DNA of 64,000 bases, taken from positions 806,001-870,000 of the forward strand of contig JAQSEB010000141.1 in the NCBI GenBank assembly GCA_030063045.1. Reading direction: 5' to 3'. Positions 44,073 through 56,561 of the stretch are shown piece after piece. Every line of letters starts with the position of its first letter. Positions within the stretch are counted from its first letter, which is position 1. The notes beneath the pieces are model-generated. The model worked only from the letters and a program-made list of their open reading frames with translations. It was not told where the DNA came from and made no database searches. This stretch comes from Pratylenchus scribneri (taxonomy: Eukaryota; Nematoda; Chromadorea; Rhabditida; Pratylenchidae). Both the position numbers and the translations under genes were made by a program.

Positions 44073-47000
44073 TCATTTGTTTTGTTGGGTACACCAATGA
44101 TTTGTTGCTCTCCAAAAAATGGCACAATTTTCCTTTTCAATTTCATCTTTTGTTTCTGGCATATTTCCAATAAAGCGATTAAGAAGAGGACTTAAATTGA
44201 ATTTGAAATTATTCAAGAACCTTCCACCCCCTTCCTTTTACCGATATTCTGCCCCAATTGTCACAAAAAATGTATCGGGGATATTTTCTTCCGGGCATTT
44301 TGTTTCGCCCATTTCATTTCCCACAAAAATGTCGCGCATTCCACTTTTGACTGCCTCGCAAAATTCGTCAACTGCACTTCGAACTTCATTTCTGACATCA
44401 GAAATCTGAAATCATCGAAAAAGATTCGTTTTTCATATAGGAATGTTGACCGCAAAGGAAGAAGTGGAATGGCCAACGGTCATTGCTGGATTATCCAATG
44501 ATTTTTGCCTTTCCATTGGATGTTTTCCCTCCATTGAAGTTTGTAAGCCGGCTGCTTTCAACATAATCGACCTCGATTTTTCCATTACAGTAGACCGTTT
44601 TTTAGTTGATTTTATTTGCGGCATTTGAATTGATGGAGAAGATAAAGTCAAATTATTTGTTGCCGAAAGAAGTAGTTCATTTTGGAGAATTCGGCTGGTC
44701 GAAGGAAGGAATTGAGAATTTGGTGGACAAGCAAGAATTCCATGAATTGGGCCAAAATATGGACGAAAACTGCTGATTGGTTGCAACTAATAAATTCAAT
44801 AAATTTTGTTAATTTTAAAACTCTTTTTTTTCCGTACATCTATAGCTTTGATAATCAGTAAAATGCCTCGACTTGTCCCAACCAATAATTGTTCATCGCC
44901 TTCCTCTGTTGATCCCAGGTCAATTAGTTCCAAAGCAGTGATGAAATGTGAATTATTTGCAATTTCTTCTGGTCCTTCAATGGATGAAAGTGATTCACTC
45001 ACTGGCAAAATTTTTGCACAATTCAACATTTTTTTCAACTGTGAATCACGCCACATGAACAATAAAGAATCTAAAATGTAGAATTAAAGAAGGATTGGAT
45101 TTTTTAATTCTACCATTTTCCATGACGGACCAAAGTAAATTTCGGATGCATTTACTGGCTATTAAGAAAAAGACAGAAGAAACTTTCTGTGCCATCTTTT
45201 TTGCCCCAAAATGGTTGACAGAAGTGGAAAAAGCGAGTTTATTATTGGATGAATTGATATGATGAATAAAAATACGGCCATTTGAATGACCTGTCCAAAT
45301 TTGCCTATAAAAAAATTATTTAATTATATTCATTTAAATTGAATGAATTGACGCACCAATCTCCAAGGGAAGGCAAAATTGCCATAGAAAATAGTCGACA
45401 TTCACTGTCGCCGCCAAGTTGAATGTTGGTGATAAATTGTGGCGATTGGTCTCGATCTTGCCAACGGCACAGCAAAATGGCCGAACAAAGGGCAATAATG
45501 ATAATTTTCCTTTCGGGAAATATGTCAATTTGGAGGATTGCAAAAAGTGATTTGAATTCTGATTGAATATCTGCTATTGGAGTTGTTCTTTTCAGTAATT
45601 CATGAGTTGCCATTTCTTCATCGGCATTTCGTTGGAATTGGGCAATTTGCTTGGGACAATTTTCCAAAGTCCTTATTAAATCTATGCGGAACAATGCCTC
45701 CTCTATTATTGGTGTTGTTCCTCCTTCTTTTTGAATTTCAAAAATGGTCAAATTTCCGGCTTCATCGCCAAGCCAAAGGAATTCATCATAGATTTGGGCA
45801 ATTGCCGTGATTTTCAGAATAAATTGCTGCCTTTTCATTGGAGAAGATTGGATTTTAGCATTGGGCAATTTGAAAAGCTAAAATAATTTAATTTATATTT
45901 TTTTTATTTTCAGGCATTCACTTTTTTCTCGGTCCATCCAAATGGACTACATTGGAGTAAGGAAATTATATTTGATTGACTTTTGCCTCCATCTTCTCGA
46001 TTATTTTGGCAAGGAATCCAACATATCCAATGTTGTTCATTTTCATAAATTCCTCCTATCCCCGATAATTGTTGAATAATTCCCAATGCCGAATTCGGTG
46101 CATTTGTCTGCTCGCCATCCTTCAACAAGGCCATATCCAACAAATGCATATATTCCGGTGCAGAACACTAAAATTAAAAATTTAAAAATGAACAAAAATT
46201 TGAATGAACAATTCCAACGAGTTGAGAAGAACTTGGCCTTAATTCGGCTCTTTCCTCCCAACAGGCAACCATCAAATCGAGCACATTTGTTGGATGAAGT
46301 AATTCCTTTTCCGTCACATTTGGCCTTTGAGCCTCCAAAATTCTCTCCTTCATTTGTTGCATTTGAAATCCTTCGTATGGTTGTCGAAGGGTCACCAATT
46401 CATAGAGGAACATTCCAAATGAGAAACAATCCACCCTTTCTGTATATTCCTGTTCACCGTTGTAGCGCATAATTTCAGGGGCCATAAAACCCTATTTTTA
46501 AAAGAATTTAATCAAATCTTCCATAATTTTCTCACTTCGGTGCCACCGTATCCCTTGCATACTCCAGAAGGATATGAAAAGCGTGAAATTCCATAATCGC
46601 CCAATTTAAGTAGAACATCCGTTGGTGGCAATGATTTTTGCCTACCCGGAGCATTTGGAGAAGGGAAACGCCAAACTAATACATTTTCACTCTTCAAATC
46701 CTTAAATTTAAATGAATTTATACATTTATATTTTCCTCCCAATTTCTTGCCCTATAAATGATATGCTGATTCACGTGTAAATATTCCAATGCTTTGGCAA
46801 TTTGAAAACTGGCACGTTGCAAACTTTCCACATGTAATCGTTGACCGCATCGACGAAATTCAGTCAATATTTTATCCAGCGATCCTGTTGGCGCCAATTC
46901 AAGGAGCAAAGTCATTGGTTTGGCACAAAATGCCAACATTTGTGTACAATTTGGATGGGCCAATTCGGAGAGTATGCAAATTTCCTACAATTAAAGATCA

Positions 47001-50000
47001 ATAATAAACAGATTTATGATGATTTGGAATATTGTCTTTTTCACCTGTCTTGCTGTGCAATATGCCCTTGTGGCTTGTTCCATCAGATCATTCTGCCATT
47101 TCATGCCAAATGCTCGAAATGCCGTTTGCGCACTTTCTCCAATTTGATGGATTGAAGAGGCATTTTGTTCAACAGGCTCCAGAATTTTCAATGCAGCCAT
47201 CTCAATTGAATTGGTTTTTCGCCGAAATTGGCCAGAAATGGTCCCAGTGAAGACGAAGCCGAATGCCCCACGGCCAAGCATTTTGCCACGTCGAATGCTT
47301 TCTGATGGAATTAGCCTTAAATATTCTCTCAAATATAATTGTTTCTCTATTCACGGGGTTACCATTCATCCAGCAAATCTGTGAACAATAAATCAGGGCA
47401 CATTCTCCCCAAATCTGGCCCATTCTTTCCATTCTCATTTCTTCCCTCCATTTGTGCCACTAATCCAATTGGTCCATGTCTCGGGCATTCCGATCTACCT
47501 TCAACATTCTTTCCCTTTTCATCAACAATTTCTTCGAGTGAATTCAATGCTTTTCTTGCCTCCAAAATGCATTCTTCCATACTGAATAAATAAACTGGCG
47601 AAGGGGTTATTGCCAATATTGGTTTCTGCTGGTTTAGATCAATTCCATCGATTGGTTGATTTTTTGTTATGGCACTGCTCAATGGGGTTGTGGTCGATGA
47701 TTTTGATTTTGGCAATCGTTTGGCATCATTCTTATGATTGAATTTTGTGGAAATGGAACGGGTTGGTCGGGAAGGGATGAAATCAGCTGATGCAGCCGGA
47801 TTTCTTAATTCCAATAGTTGATTTTTAAACGGCAAATATAATTTTTGCCTGTTAATATTCTCGCGAAGCCAATAACGTTCCTCCTCTTGAATGGCATCGA
47901 TGGAACAACGATCACAAGGAATGAGACGATCCACAAGCAAAAGTCCTTGTGAAGAAAGCACAAATCGAGTACCCAATTGTGGATACCTAAATTTATTTTA
48001 AAATTATATTTGAAATTTATTAAAATTAACCAATCCTCAAGTAAATCATCGAATATGCTGCTGACCAACACCAAAACCTTTGTGGCAATTTGTTTATCTG
48101 TTCGCAATTCCCAAAATGAATCACGCCATTTCAGTCGAATCTTTACTTGCGGCACCAACAATTCAACCATATGCCCTAATCCTTGTTGATGTCCTTCCTC
48201 ATTAGGAGTGGTCAATGGTCGCCATTGGGCATCTTCAAATCGTCGGAATAATTGATGGGTTGAATAATTCAGGTCCTGGACGGAAGCAAGTGGAAGAAAT
48301 TGCCGAAAGGAAAGTAGAAATGTGCCCAATGTGCGAATCTGAATTTTTAATTATGTTTAAAAATGATCGAATTATTTTGTTTTAAACCTCCACGCCCGTT
48401 TTCCACAACAACCATTCAATGCCATTTTCCCCTTCCAGAACACCGTTTCCGATCATTTCTCCGCCATCATCATCAGATGCCTCCATTCCTTTCTCACAGC
48501 ATCGAATCATCATTGTCGATGATGGCATTGGCCCATTGTTTGCTGATTCGATGGATTCTTCAGTCACTTCCTCAGCTGGATTTAGCACAATAAATGAAGT
48601 CTCTAATTCATCTTCTTCTTCCTCCATTTTATTCTTCTGATCATTTTGATGTCTTAAAATTATTTAAAAAAGATCAGTTTTCAAGATGGAAGGCATTTCC
48701 AACCTTCGCATTGAATTGCATTGTTGTACCAAATTAAACACCCGACCAGAATTCAAAGCTTTTGCCAATGCCATTGCAATGGCATCAACTCGAAATGCGG
48801 CTCCATCTTCTTCAACTGTTTTCATTTCTGTCGATTCATTTGCCTTTGATAATAGCAAAAGTTTTGACAAAGCATCGCCCAATCTTTCATCATCCAAAAG
48901 TCGAGTAATTATACGAGGCCAAAACCCTTGAGGCAAATAATGCATAACATAAAGACGTCGAAGAAATTGCTGAAAAATAAATTAACATTTATTTATAGTA
49001 ATTTTATATTACCTCCTTTGTTTGTTCTATTCCCAAAATTTTGACCCAATCATTTATTTCGGCAAAATAATCTTTTGAGAATTGAGCGTTGCCATTTTCG
49101 TCACTTTTTCTGGCCGCCATTTCCGATCCATTGTTTTCAATATTCACTGGAGCAATTGAACGGGATAATCTACGATGCTCCAAATAATTTCGGATTGGCG
49201 AGGCGGAAATCATCGATTGTTGTCCAATTCCAGAATTCTCTGCCAAAAGCGATTTTGGTCTGTCTATTTTGGCCCATCGCAATTTCAATTTATCAAATTT
49301 TGTTCGGGACTGAAAAATTATTAGTAATTAATTTTCTAAGTAATTTGTAATGTAACTAAACTGACCCGAACTTTACTGCCAGGATAATCGGCACGAAGTA
49401 AATATTCATCCGGCAAAAATGATGCCAACAAACTCAATTTTCCATTTTGAAATGGTAAAGCCAATTCGAATTTGCGCAACAGACTAATTCCACATTGACG
49501 AAAAAGGCGAAAATATTTGTTGGAAAATGAGGAATGTTCAGATGAATTCGAAGATGGATTGAAGAAAGTATTGGAGAGCTTAAAAATATATTTTATGATT
49601 TACTTTTAAAAGAATATACTAATAAATGTTGTTTGAATGATTGCTTAATTGCTGTAAATAATTCCGTTGAATCAGCCAATGAATTTTGGTGGATTTGAAG
49701 AAAATTAGATTGGGGCGAAGAAGACAATGATGATGGGGAGGATTCTGAAGTGGTTGATAAACATTGATTGGCAGCGAAGGCAAAAATGCCCCGAAGAATG
49801 GAGCAAAGCCAGGGAGGATCGAGCAAAACATAATCACGAAGGAATGTGTCATCAAAATAGCAAAGGATACCTTGAGGAATTTTATTTAAATTTGATCCTT
49901 TCTTAATTTTCAAATTTTTTAATCATTAATGTTCATTCCGGTTAGATTTAGAATGTTTTATCCGGAAAGATTAATATTAACCATTTTCGTGAAGGAATAA

Positions 50001-53000
50001 GCAAGCCTGGCGAAAATCTTGAATATCTCTGAATTGCATAGGAGGCTTTCCCGATGCATCCAATAATCTTTCACTGGCCAAAGTCCAAAATTCTTGGAAA
50101 TGCAAAATTGGTTCTTGTCGATTTTCACGCATTTCATCCGTCTGAAATTTGGAATACAAAATATTCAGCCCAAAAGCAATTTACCATGTTGACCACCACC
50201 CGTTCCAATGCCACAAATGAGGAAGGCACTTTTTCAGTCAATTTCAATTTGGATCCACTCCGGCCTGTACCAATATGTCCGGCACAAGTATAAATAAGAG
50301 AACAAAGGGATTTCACATCTTCCCGTGAACGACATGATAAATAAAGTGATCCAAGCACGCGCGGAAGTCCTCTCTTTTCGGGATCGATGCCAACAATAAA
50401 ACGAGACTGCAAAAAGGATTGATTGGCTTTATAAAAAAATTAAAGAACTCACCTGAATTTGCTGATCCAATTTAGTCAAATAATCTTTTGGAAAGCGTTG
50501 GCTTTGCTCTCGGACAAAATCGGAGTGAGTGCCGATGATTAATACCGAACTATTTGGTGCTCGTTCCTGGATGGCAATCAGCCATTCTTGCAATTCTTCC
50601 AGCGCAATTTCACCATCAGTAACTTTCCAAAGGAGAAGGTACAAACATCGACGCGTGAAAAAGCAAATTTCAATGGACAATTGTTCCTTCTTTGAAAAGG
50701 GAATTGATTTAAATAAAATTAAATTGCTTTTTTCAACCTGTTTTATCCCATCAAAGTCCCAAGTTCTAAATGTAATTGGCCCTTTTAATGTTTCAATCGA
50801 AGATTGTGATGTGGATTTTGAAGAAGATCTTTTTGGTTCATATATCCATTCGGCCACTTCCACCGGATAAAGTGAATTGGATTGGGATATTCGTTGTTGG
50901 CTGCTCGATCGGCCCATTTGACGATTGTGGGAAGGGGAAGAGTACAGTGGAATGCCTTTCACCGACGAATGGCCCATTCGACGTGACCAACTCTGGAATG
51001 GGTAAACAATGCCTTTTTAAAAGTATTAAATTATTGTCAACCTCATTTTGAAGACTCTTTTTCGGAACAGTCCCTTCTAGGCGCATTTGATGTAAAAGTG
51101 TTGTTTTGCCCACTGCTGAACCACCCAAAAACATTAATTTCATTTTTGGATATACAATCGAACTATAAAAATGTAAATGTGTATTTGTAATATTTTTCAT
51201 TTATTTGCCTACTTTTCCAGTCGCTGCCTCAAATGGCTCAAAACTTCTGCAGTTTTATAATTGCCTGCTTCGACGAATTGTCGAATTTGTTGTGTTTCGC
51301 CCCTCAGGGAACATCCATTCAATCCAATATTCCACAATTTGTCCAATAGACCCAATTCTGGTGGCAAACAATTTATTTCAAAATTGTTGGCCAAATTGAG
51401 AATGGCCAAGGAATTATGCAATGAAATTATTTGGGGAATTTGAGTAAGTCTATTTCCGCTGACATCCAAGGAAGTGAGGGAAGGGAACAACAGATATGGC
51501 TTCAAATGTTCGCCGCCTTCCTTCCAATCGAATTGTCTTTGTTCAACTATTTTGGCCAATAAAATGCTCAATTCTGCTGAATTCATCGGTTTTCCTGATT
51601 CATTTGCCATCAAAGGAGCAAGCAATAATTCCAGCGAATTCAATAAATTATTGGACAAATTCAATGTTTTTAATGCTTCCAATCGGCAATGGGATTTATG
51701 GAGGCAGCAAAAATTGTCGGAAATGTTCGTTCCATCAACATTTTTGCCTGGCCCACCATTTGATTGCCGAACAACACTTAAGGAACGTTGATTTCGGGCA
51801 ACCGATTTTGAGCGACTTCCTTAAAATATTGGATTTAATTGATAGTTGACACCAATCTTTTCCACAATTCACTTGAATGCCTGGCTATTGAATTTCCTTG
51901 AATGACTCCAACATTTTGTATTCCCATAAAAGAATTTTGCGCTTCACAATTTCTCAATTTTTGTTTCAATTGAGTTGGGAATTCAACAAAACATCGGCTC
52001 AATTTGTTGCTGGAAAAGTCCAAATGACGGAGTGCTGAGGGCAAACATTCAATTGGACCCAAATTGGTCAGCAAATTTCCCGAAAAATCCAATCTGTTTA
52101 ATCTCGGACAACAACAGGCCAAACAAGTAGGCATTCGAGTGAACTTAAAATAAATTAAATTTAATTAAAAAACAATGCTTTATTCACTTTATTTTCTGCC
52201 AAATTTAATATATGAATTGGGCTATTGCCAATTTGATTATTATTTTCATTGCCTCCTTTCTCCACCGTGATATTCCCCATTTCCTGCTGATCATCTTTGT
52301 TTTCAGTATTGTCATCAATGTTGGATAGTTGAATGCGTTTTTGCCAAATATTTGTCCTCAAAATGTCCATCTCAACAATTCCATTTTCATTTCCTTCACT
52401 TTCGGTTGCCGATGATGCCTTTCTTCCGCCGCCCATTCCCCGTTCATTTTGTTTTTCATTCGAACATTGTCTCGAATTGCCAGCCGACTTTTGATGAGGT
52501 GATTCCCTTTTGGTTGTAGACCTACTTTGCCGTTCTTCTGGCTCCATTTTATTAAACATTATTCCACCAGACTTTTCTTTTTCCTCTTTTTTCTCCCTTT
52601 GATGTCTGGAAATTCTCGCTGCCGCCGTTCCTCCTTGTCTGTACAATTGGTTATGAGAAGTCCTTCGCAAATCCATTATTATACTGTTCAATTCATTCAA
52701 TTCATTATTTGCCAAATTTAACTCGACGAGTCGAGGAGCAGTCCAAATTGATGCCGGCACTCGTCGAAGGCGATTTGCTTTTGCATTGAATTGACGAAGC
52801 CGTGGAAAATGTTGGCCAGAAAACAATTGGCTTGGTAATTCTTCCAAATGGTTTTGTTCAACAATTAACAATTCTAATTGAGGGCATTTCCAATCAGCTG
52901 CTTCCGGTGGCATTTCTAATCGGCTAATAGAATTTTTGGAACAATCAATTTGGAATAGTGAGGGAAGTTGGGTGAATAGAAAGGCAGGAATAGATTTAAA

Positions 53001-55572
53001 TTTGTTTGCCGAAATGTCAATTCGAGTAATGGCATAGAGTGGAAAATGTCTGAAATTTTAAAAAAAGTATTAAGTATTGAGTTATAATATTCCAAAATAC
53101 ATAAATTATGGTTTTCCTAATCATTTATATAATATCTACTTGATTTGTTGTCTTGATGTTAATTGGAGATTCATTCGATTGGCAGCCGCCAGTAACCATT
53201 CCAACTTCAATTCCATAATGCCAGTTGCCGTCCAATTCAATTGACATGCTTTGATGGTTGCCATTTGTCCAGATGAATTCTGAAAAGCCAGCAAATTTCC
53301 GGTTGCCTTTGATATTTTTTCCCAATTCTTTGAAGATGGCAAAATAATTTTCCTCTCAATATCAGAAAAGGCCAAATGCTCCAGAAAAAGGCCAATTATT
53401 TCATCGTTTCCTCCAATTTGTTGATCACTTTCCGTCATTATTATTTCAGCTAATGCCCGATTGCTATAATCAAATGCGCCATGCCGAAATAGAAGACGAA
53501 TTATCGCCAAATTGCCGCGTTTTGTGGCCTCAATCAATGCACCGGAGCCATCCAAGCAATGGGCTTCAACCGCTGAATTGGTTTCAGCTTCTGTCAAAGC
53601 AATTGGCAAATTTACATCGACATGACCGGATTCGAGGAGGAATCTGATAAATTTGTAAAATGTATTCAACCAATTTTTTTAAATATTACCTAACAATTTC
53701 GACAGATCCATTTGTGCAGGCAACCTAGAGATTAAAAAAAAACAATTTTACTCATCAATTATAAAGGATTAGAGGAAGGGATATTTGCCCATCCGATGAA
53801 TTTGGATTATCTCATTTCTTTACAATTCCCTTCTCTCTTTTTAACAAAATATTATTCAAACTCCAAAATTTACGTTAAAAAAAATATGTTGCAGAAGAGT
53901 AATTTTTATAAAAATATTTTACAAATAAAATTGTTTCTCTATTTTGTATTTTTTTTACCATCAAAGGTGTCCGCCCATTTACATAAGTGTCAAATATAAA
54001 TGGACTCCTCTCCTCCATTGAATTTTGCATTGTTTTCACGCTAATTGGATTTAATCCATCAAATGCCGACAATTTGAACTAATTTTGAGAAAATAAAAAT
54101 ATTCCGTTACTCCCTTTTTACTTTTGATAAAAATTCGACAATTTTTGCATTTCCTTCCATAACGGCCAAATATAGGCTTGACAAATAATTTTTCCATTAA
54201 ATTTATAAGCATTAATATTACTCACGGACTTCTTCCCTCTTGATCTGGGGCATTCAAATCGCAAGGGAATAAATAGCCCAATTTTCTTGAATTTGTCCCA
54301 TTCTTTTGATTTTCGTGAGGAAATTCAAAAAATTTCATCTCTTCTGGTGGATAATTTGAATATTCAAGTAAAAATTGAACAATTGATGGATTCCCACATC
54401 TAATAATGGTGGATAATATTTAAATTATGGCAATGAAATAAAACTTGCCGACAAGCCCAATGAATTGGCAAATTTTTCTCTTGATTTGAAGCGTCCATCA
54501 AAAATGGAAATTTTTGAAGGATTATTTTGACTGTTTCGATGTCTTTTGAAGCAATTGCCGCGTGCAAAATCTAAGCCAATTAGAAAATTTCGCCAATGTG
54601 AAAAAAATACATACAGTGTCCCCAGTTGGTTCAAAAATGATTAAATGGCCAGAAATATTGAGCAATTCATTCACCAATTCGGCCCTTCCATTTTCGGCTG
54701 CCAAATAAAGTGCTGATTTTTGTTCAGATTCGGCAGGACCATTCAAAATTTCATTCCGGACATTTTTATGGCCCAAATCCGCTAATATTCCTAGCATTTC
54801 AGACAAATTACCATCAATACATGCAGAACAGAGTTGCTTGAATAAATTTGTTGAAATAATTTAGCCAACATTTTAAAAAAATGCACCTGATTCTTCATTT
54901 TTGCCTCATAATGGACTTTTTCGATGGCAGAAATGAGGATATGGGCGCATTGTTGGTGCCCATTCATTTGGGCCAAAAGCAATGCGGAATGGCCATCCGA
55001 ATCATTATAAAACAAATCGGCCCCATTATCAATTAATAGCCTCAAAATTTCGTCTCTGCCATTTGCTGCAGCCATCTCCAAAGGAGTTCTCAAAGAATCA
55101 GGAATTCCGGAAACTGCATCGATATCCGCTGATAAGAGACAAATATTTTTGGTTTTTTGTATTTTAAAAATGTAAATATTTTGAATTATTTAAAAATTAA
55201 CAATGATTCTAATTAAATTTGTCAAATTTATATTGGTAAGGAATAATTTTGTTTTAACCCCCGAACAAATCGAACCTCCTGCTTGAATTAGTAATTCCGC
55301 ACATTTTGAATGCCCTCCGAATGCAGCAAAATGTAATGCCGTCCTTCCATTCCCATCCATTGCCCCAACCAATTCCCGATTTTCCGACAATAATTCAGCC
55401 AAAAAATCGGCATTATCATATTGGACAGCCTAATTGATGTGTAAAAACTTTTGGCTGTTCTACAAATGATCAAAACCTGAAAAACAATGTCGCTATCTTC
55501 CTCTTCATCTCCTTCATTTTGTTGAATTCCAGTCGAATTCATTTTATTATGGCTAAATTTTGATGAGGACAA
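44073..55572 (-). CDS. lrk-1: Leucine-rich-repeat kinase (LRRK family, ROCO protein)
   Basis: About 30 exons over 11.5 kb. In order: MSSSKFSHNK..., then ankyrin repeats (NGRTALHFAAFGGHSKCAEL, RTPLEMAAANGRDEILRLLI, KSALYLAAENGRAELVNELL; 55.4-53.1 kb) and LRRs (53.0-51.2 kb). The ROC GTPase has P-loop GGSAVGKTT, TWDFDG and IIGTHSDFV (51.2-50.4 kb). COR follows (about 50.2-47.4 kb). The kinase (47.33-46.2 kb) has LGRGAFGFVFTG, AALKIL, YRDLKSENVLVW, GDYGISR and GFMAPEIM. YRD for HRD and DYG for DFG are LRRK hallmarks, and all catalytic residues are present. A large C-terminal region (46.1-44.07 kb) is WD40-like, ending HWCTQQNK. In C. elegans lrk-1 acts in Golgi/synaptic-vesicle protein sorting. 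A shorter start at 55542 (MNSTGIQQNEG) is possible. Confidence 0.93.
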
Positions 55573-56561
55573 TGAAATGTGCTGCGGAATAAAATGACGA
55601 ATTAATGGATGGAGGACTACTAAATCAGCTAAAAAGGCTTAGATGATCATTGCCAATCCCAAATCTGCTATTCGCAACCAAAATCGACTCTCATTCATTC
55701 GTCCCTTCTTTTATGTTGTTTTTATACTGAATAATGCGCAAAATTATATCATCGGCAATTAGTGACGGATTTGTGAGAGAAAATGAGAGGAGAAAGATTA
55801 TCGAATTAATGGAAAGCACAATGGAAGCAGGAATCGGTGGTTGGCTCTGATTAACAAAACCCAAATTAAATGAACATTCTTGCATAGAATGGTAACAATA
55901 GGCTAGAAAATCTCCAATTTTTCACTCTCTTTCCAAAATAGAAAAACAATAGGAGATTTTGTCATCGGCTTTTGCCTTGGCATTTATAAATTATTTTTAT
56001 ATTATATTTAAGCTTTTCTCTTTTATAAAAATCTAATTTTGGTGGTCCTAAATTAATTTATTCATTCTTAATTCAAATATAGTAATTATTTCTTCTCTCG
56101 AATCAGATCAAATTGGGTCCTTTAATTTTGCAATTTTAGCTTTTATAAATCGTGATTTTAAAATATATTTCTCCTTTCTCGGCCTTATTATACTTCATGG
56201 CCAAAACATATAGTGTTAGGGGGCAATCCAGAATCCATTAATAAAGAATCAAAGAGAAATTTAATAAGAAGGGATAAACTAAAGAGAGATAAGCGATGAA
56301 TGAGCCAAAGGGAAATTCGTTAAATAAAGATATTTGAGCGATACTGTATCCCAGAATACAGTACTACTCTAATAACTATTCTTAATTTTAACGAATTCCT
56401 CTTTTCTTTCATTTTCATGGTACAATAATAGTATAAGTTTATAAACTATTAAAAATATATTGTCAAAAATTTTCATTTTTTTATCAAAAAATGACCCATA
56501 GAATGGCACAATAATAAAAAAAGCATCAAAATTGTTCAAATAATTCCTAAGCAGTAAATCA
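55573..56561. other. Upstream region of lrk-1, with an in-frame stop, and 3' flank of the GPCR gene
   Basis: On the minus strand, ATG at 55698 opens MNESRFWLRIADLGLAMII. It meets TAA at 55639-55641 and then continues in the same frame (AFLADLVVLHPLIRHFIPQH) straight into the lrk-1 start. CTTTTTAG just after the stop could be a cis or trans acceptor. The remainder is AT-rich. Confidence 0.45.

Noticed and set aside
44119..44409. Plus-strand frame at the 3' end of lrk-1
   Set aside because: Antisense of the well-supported lrk-1 exon reading ISDVRNEVRSAVDEFCEA.
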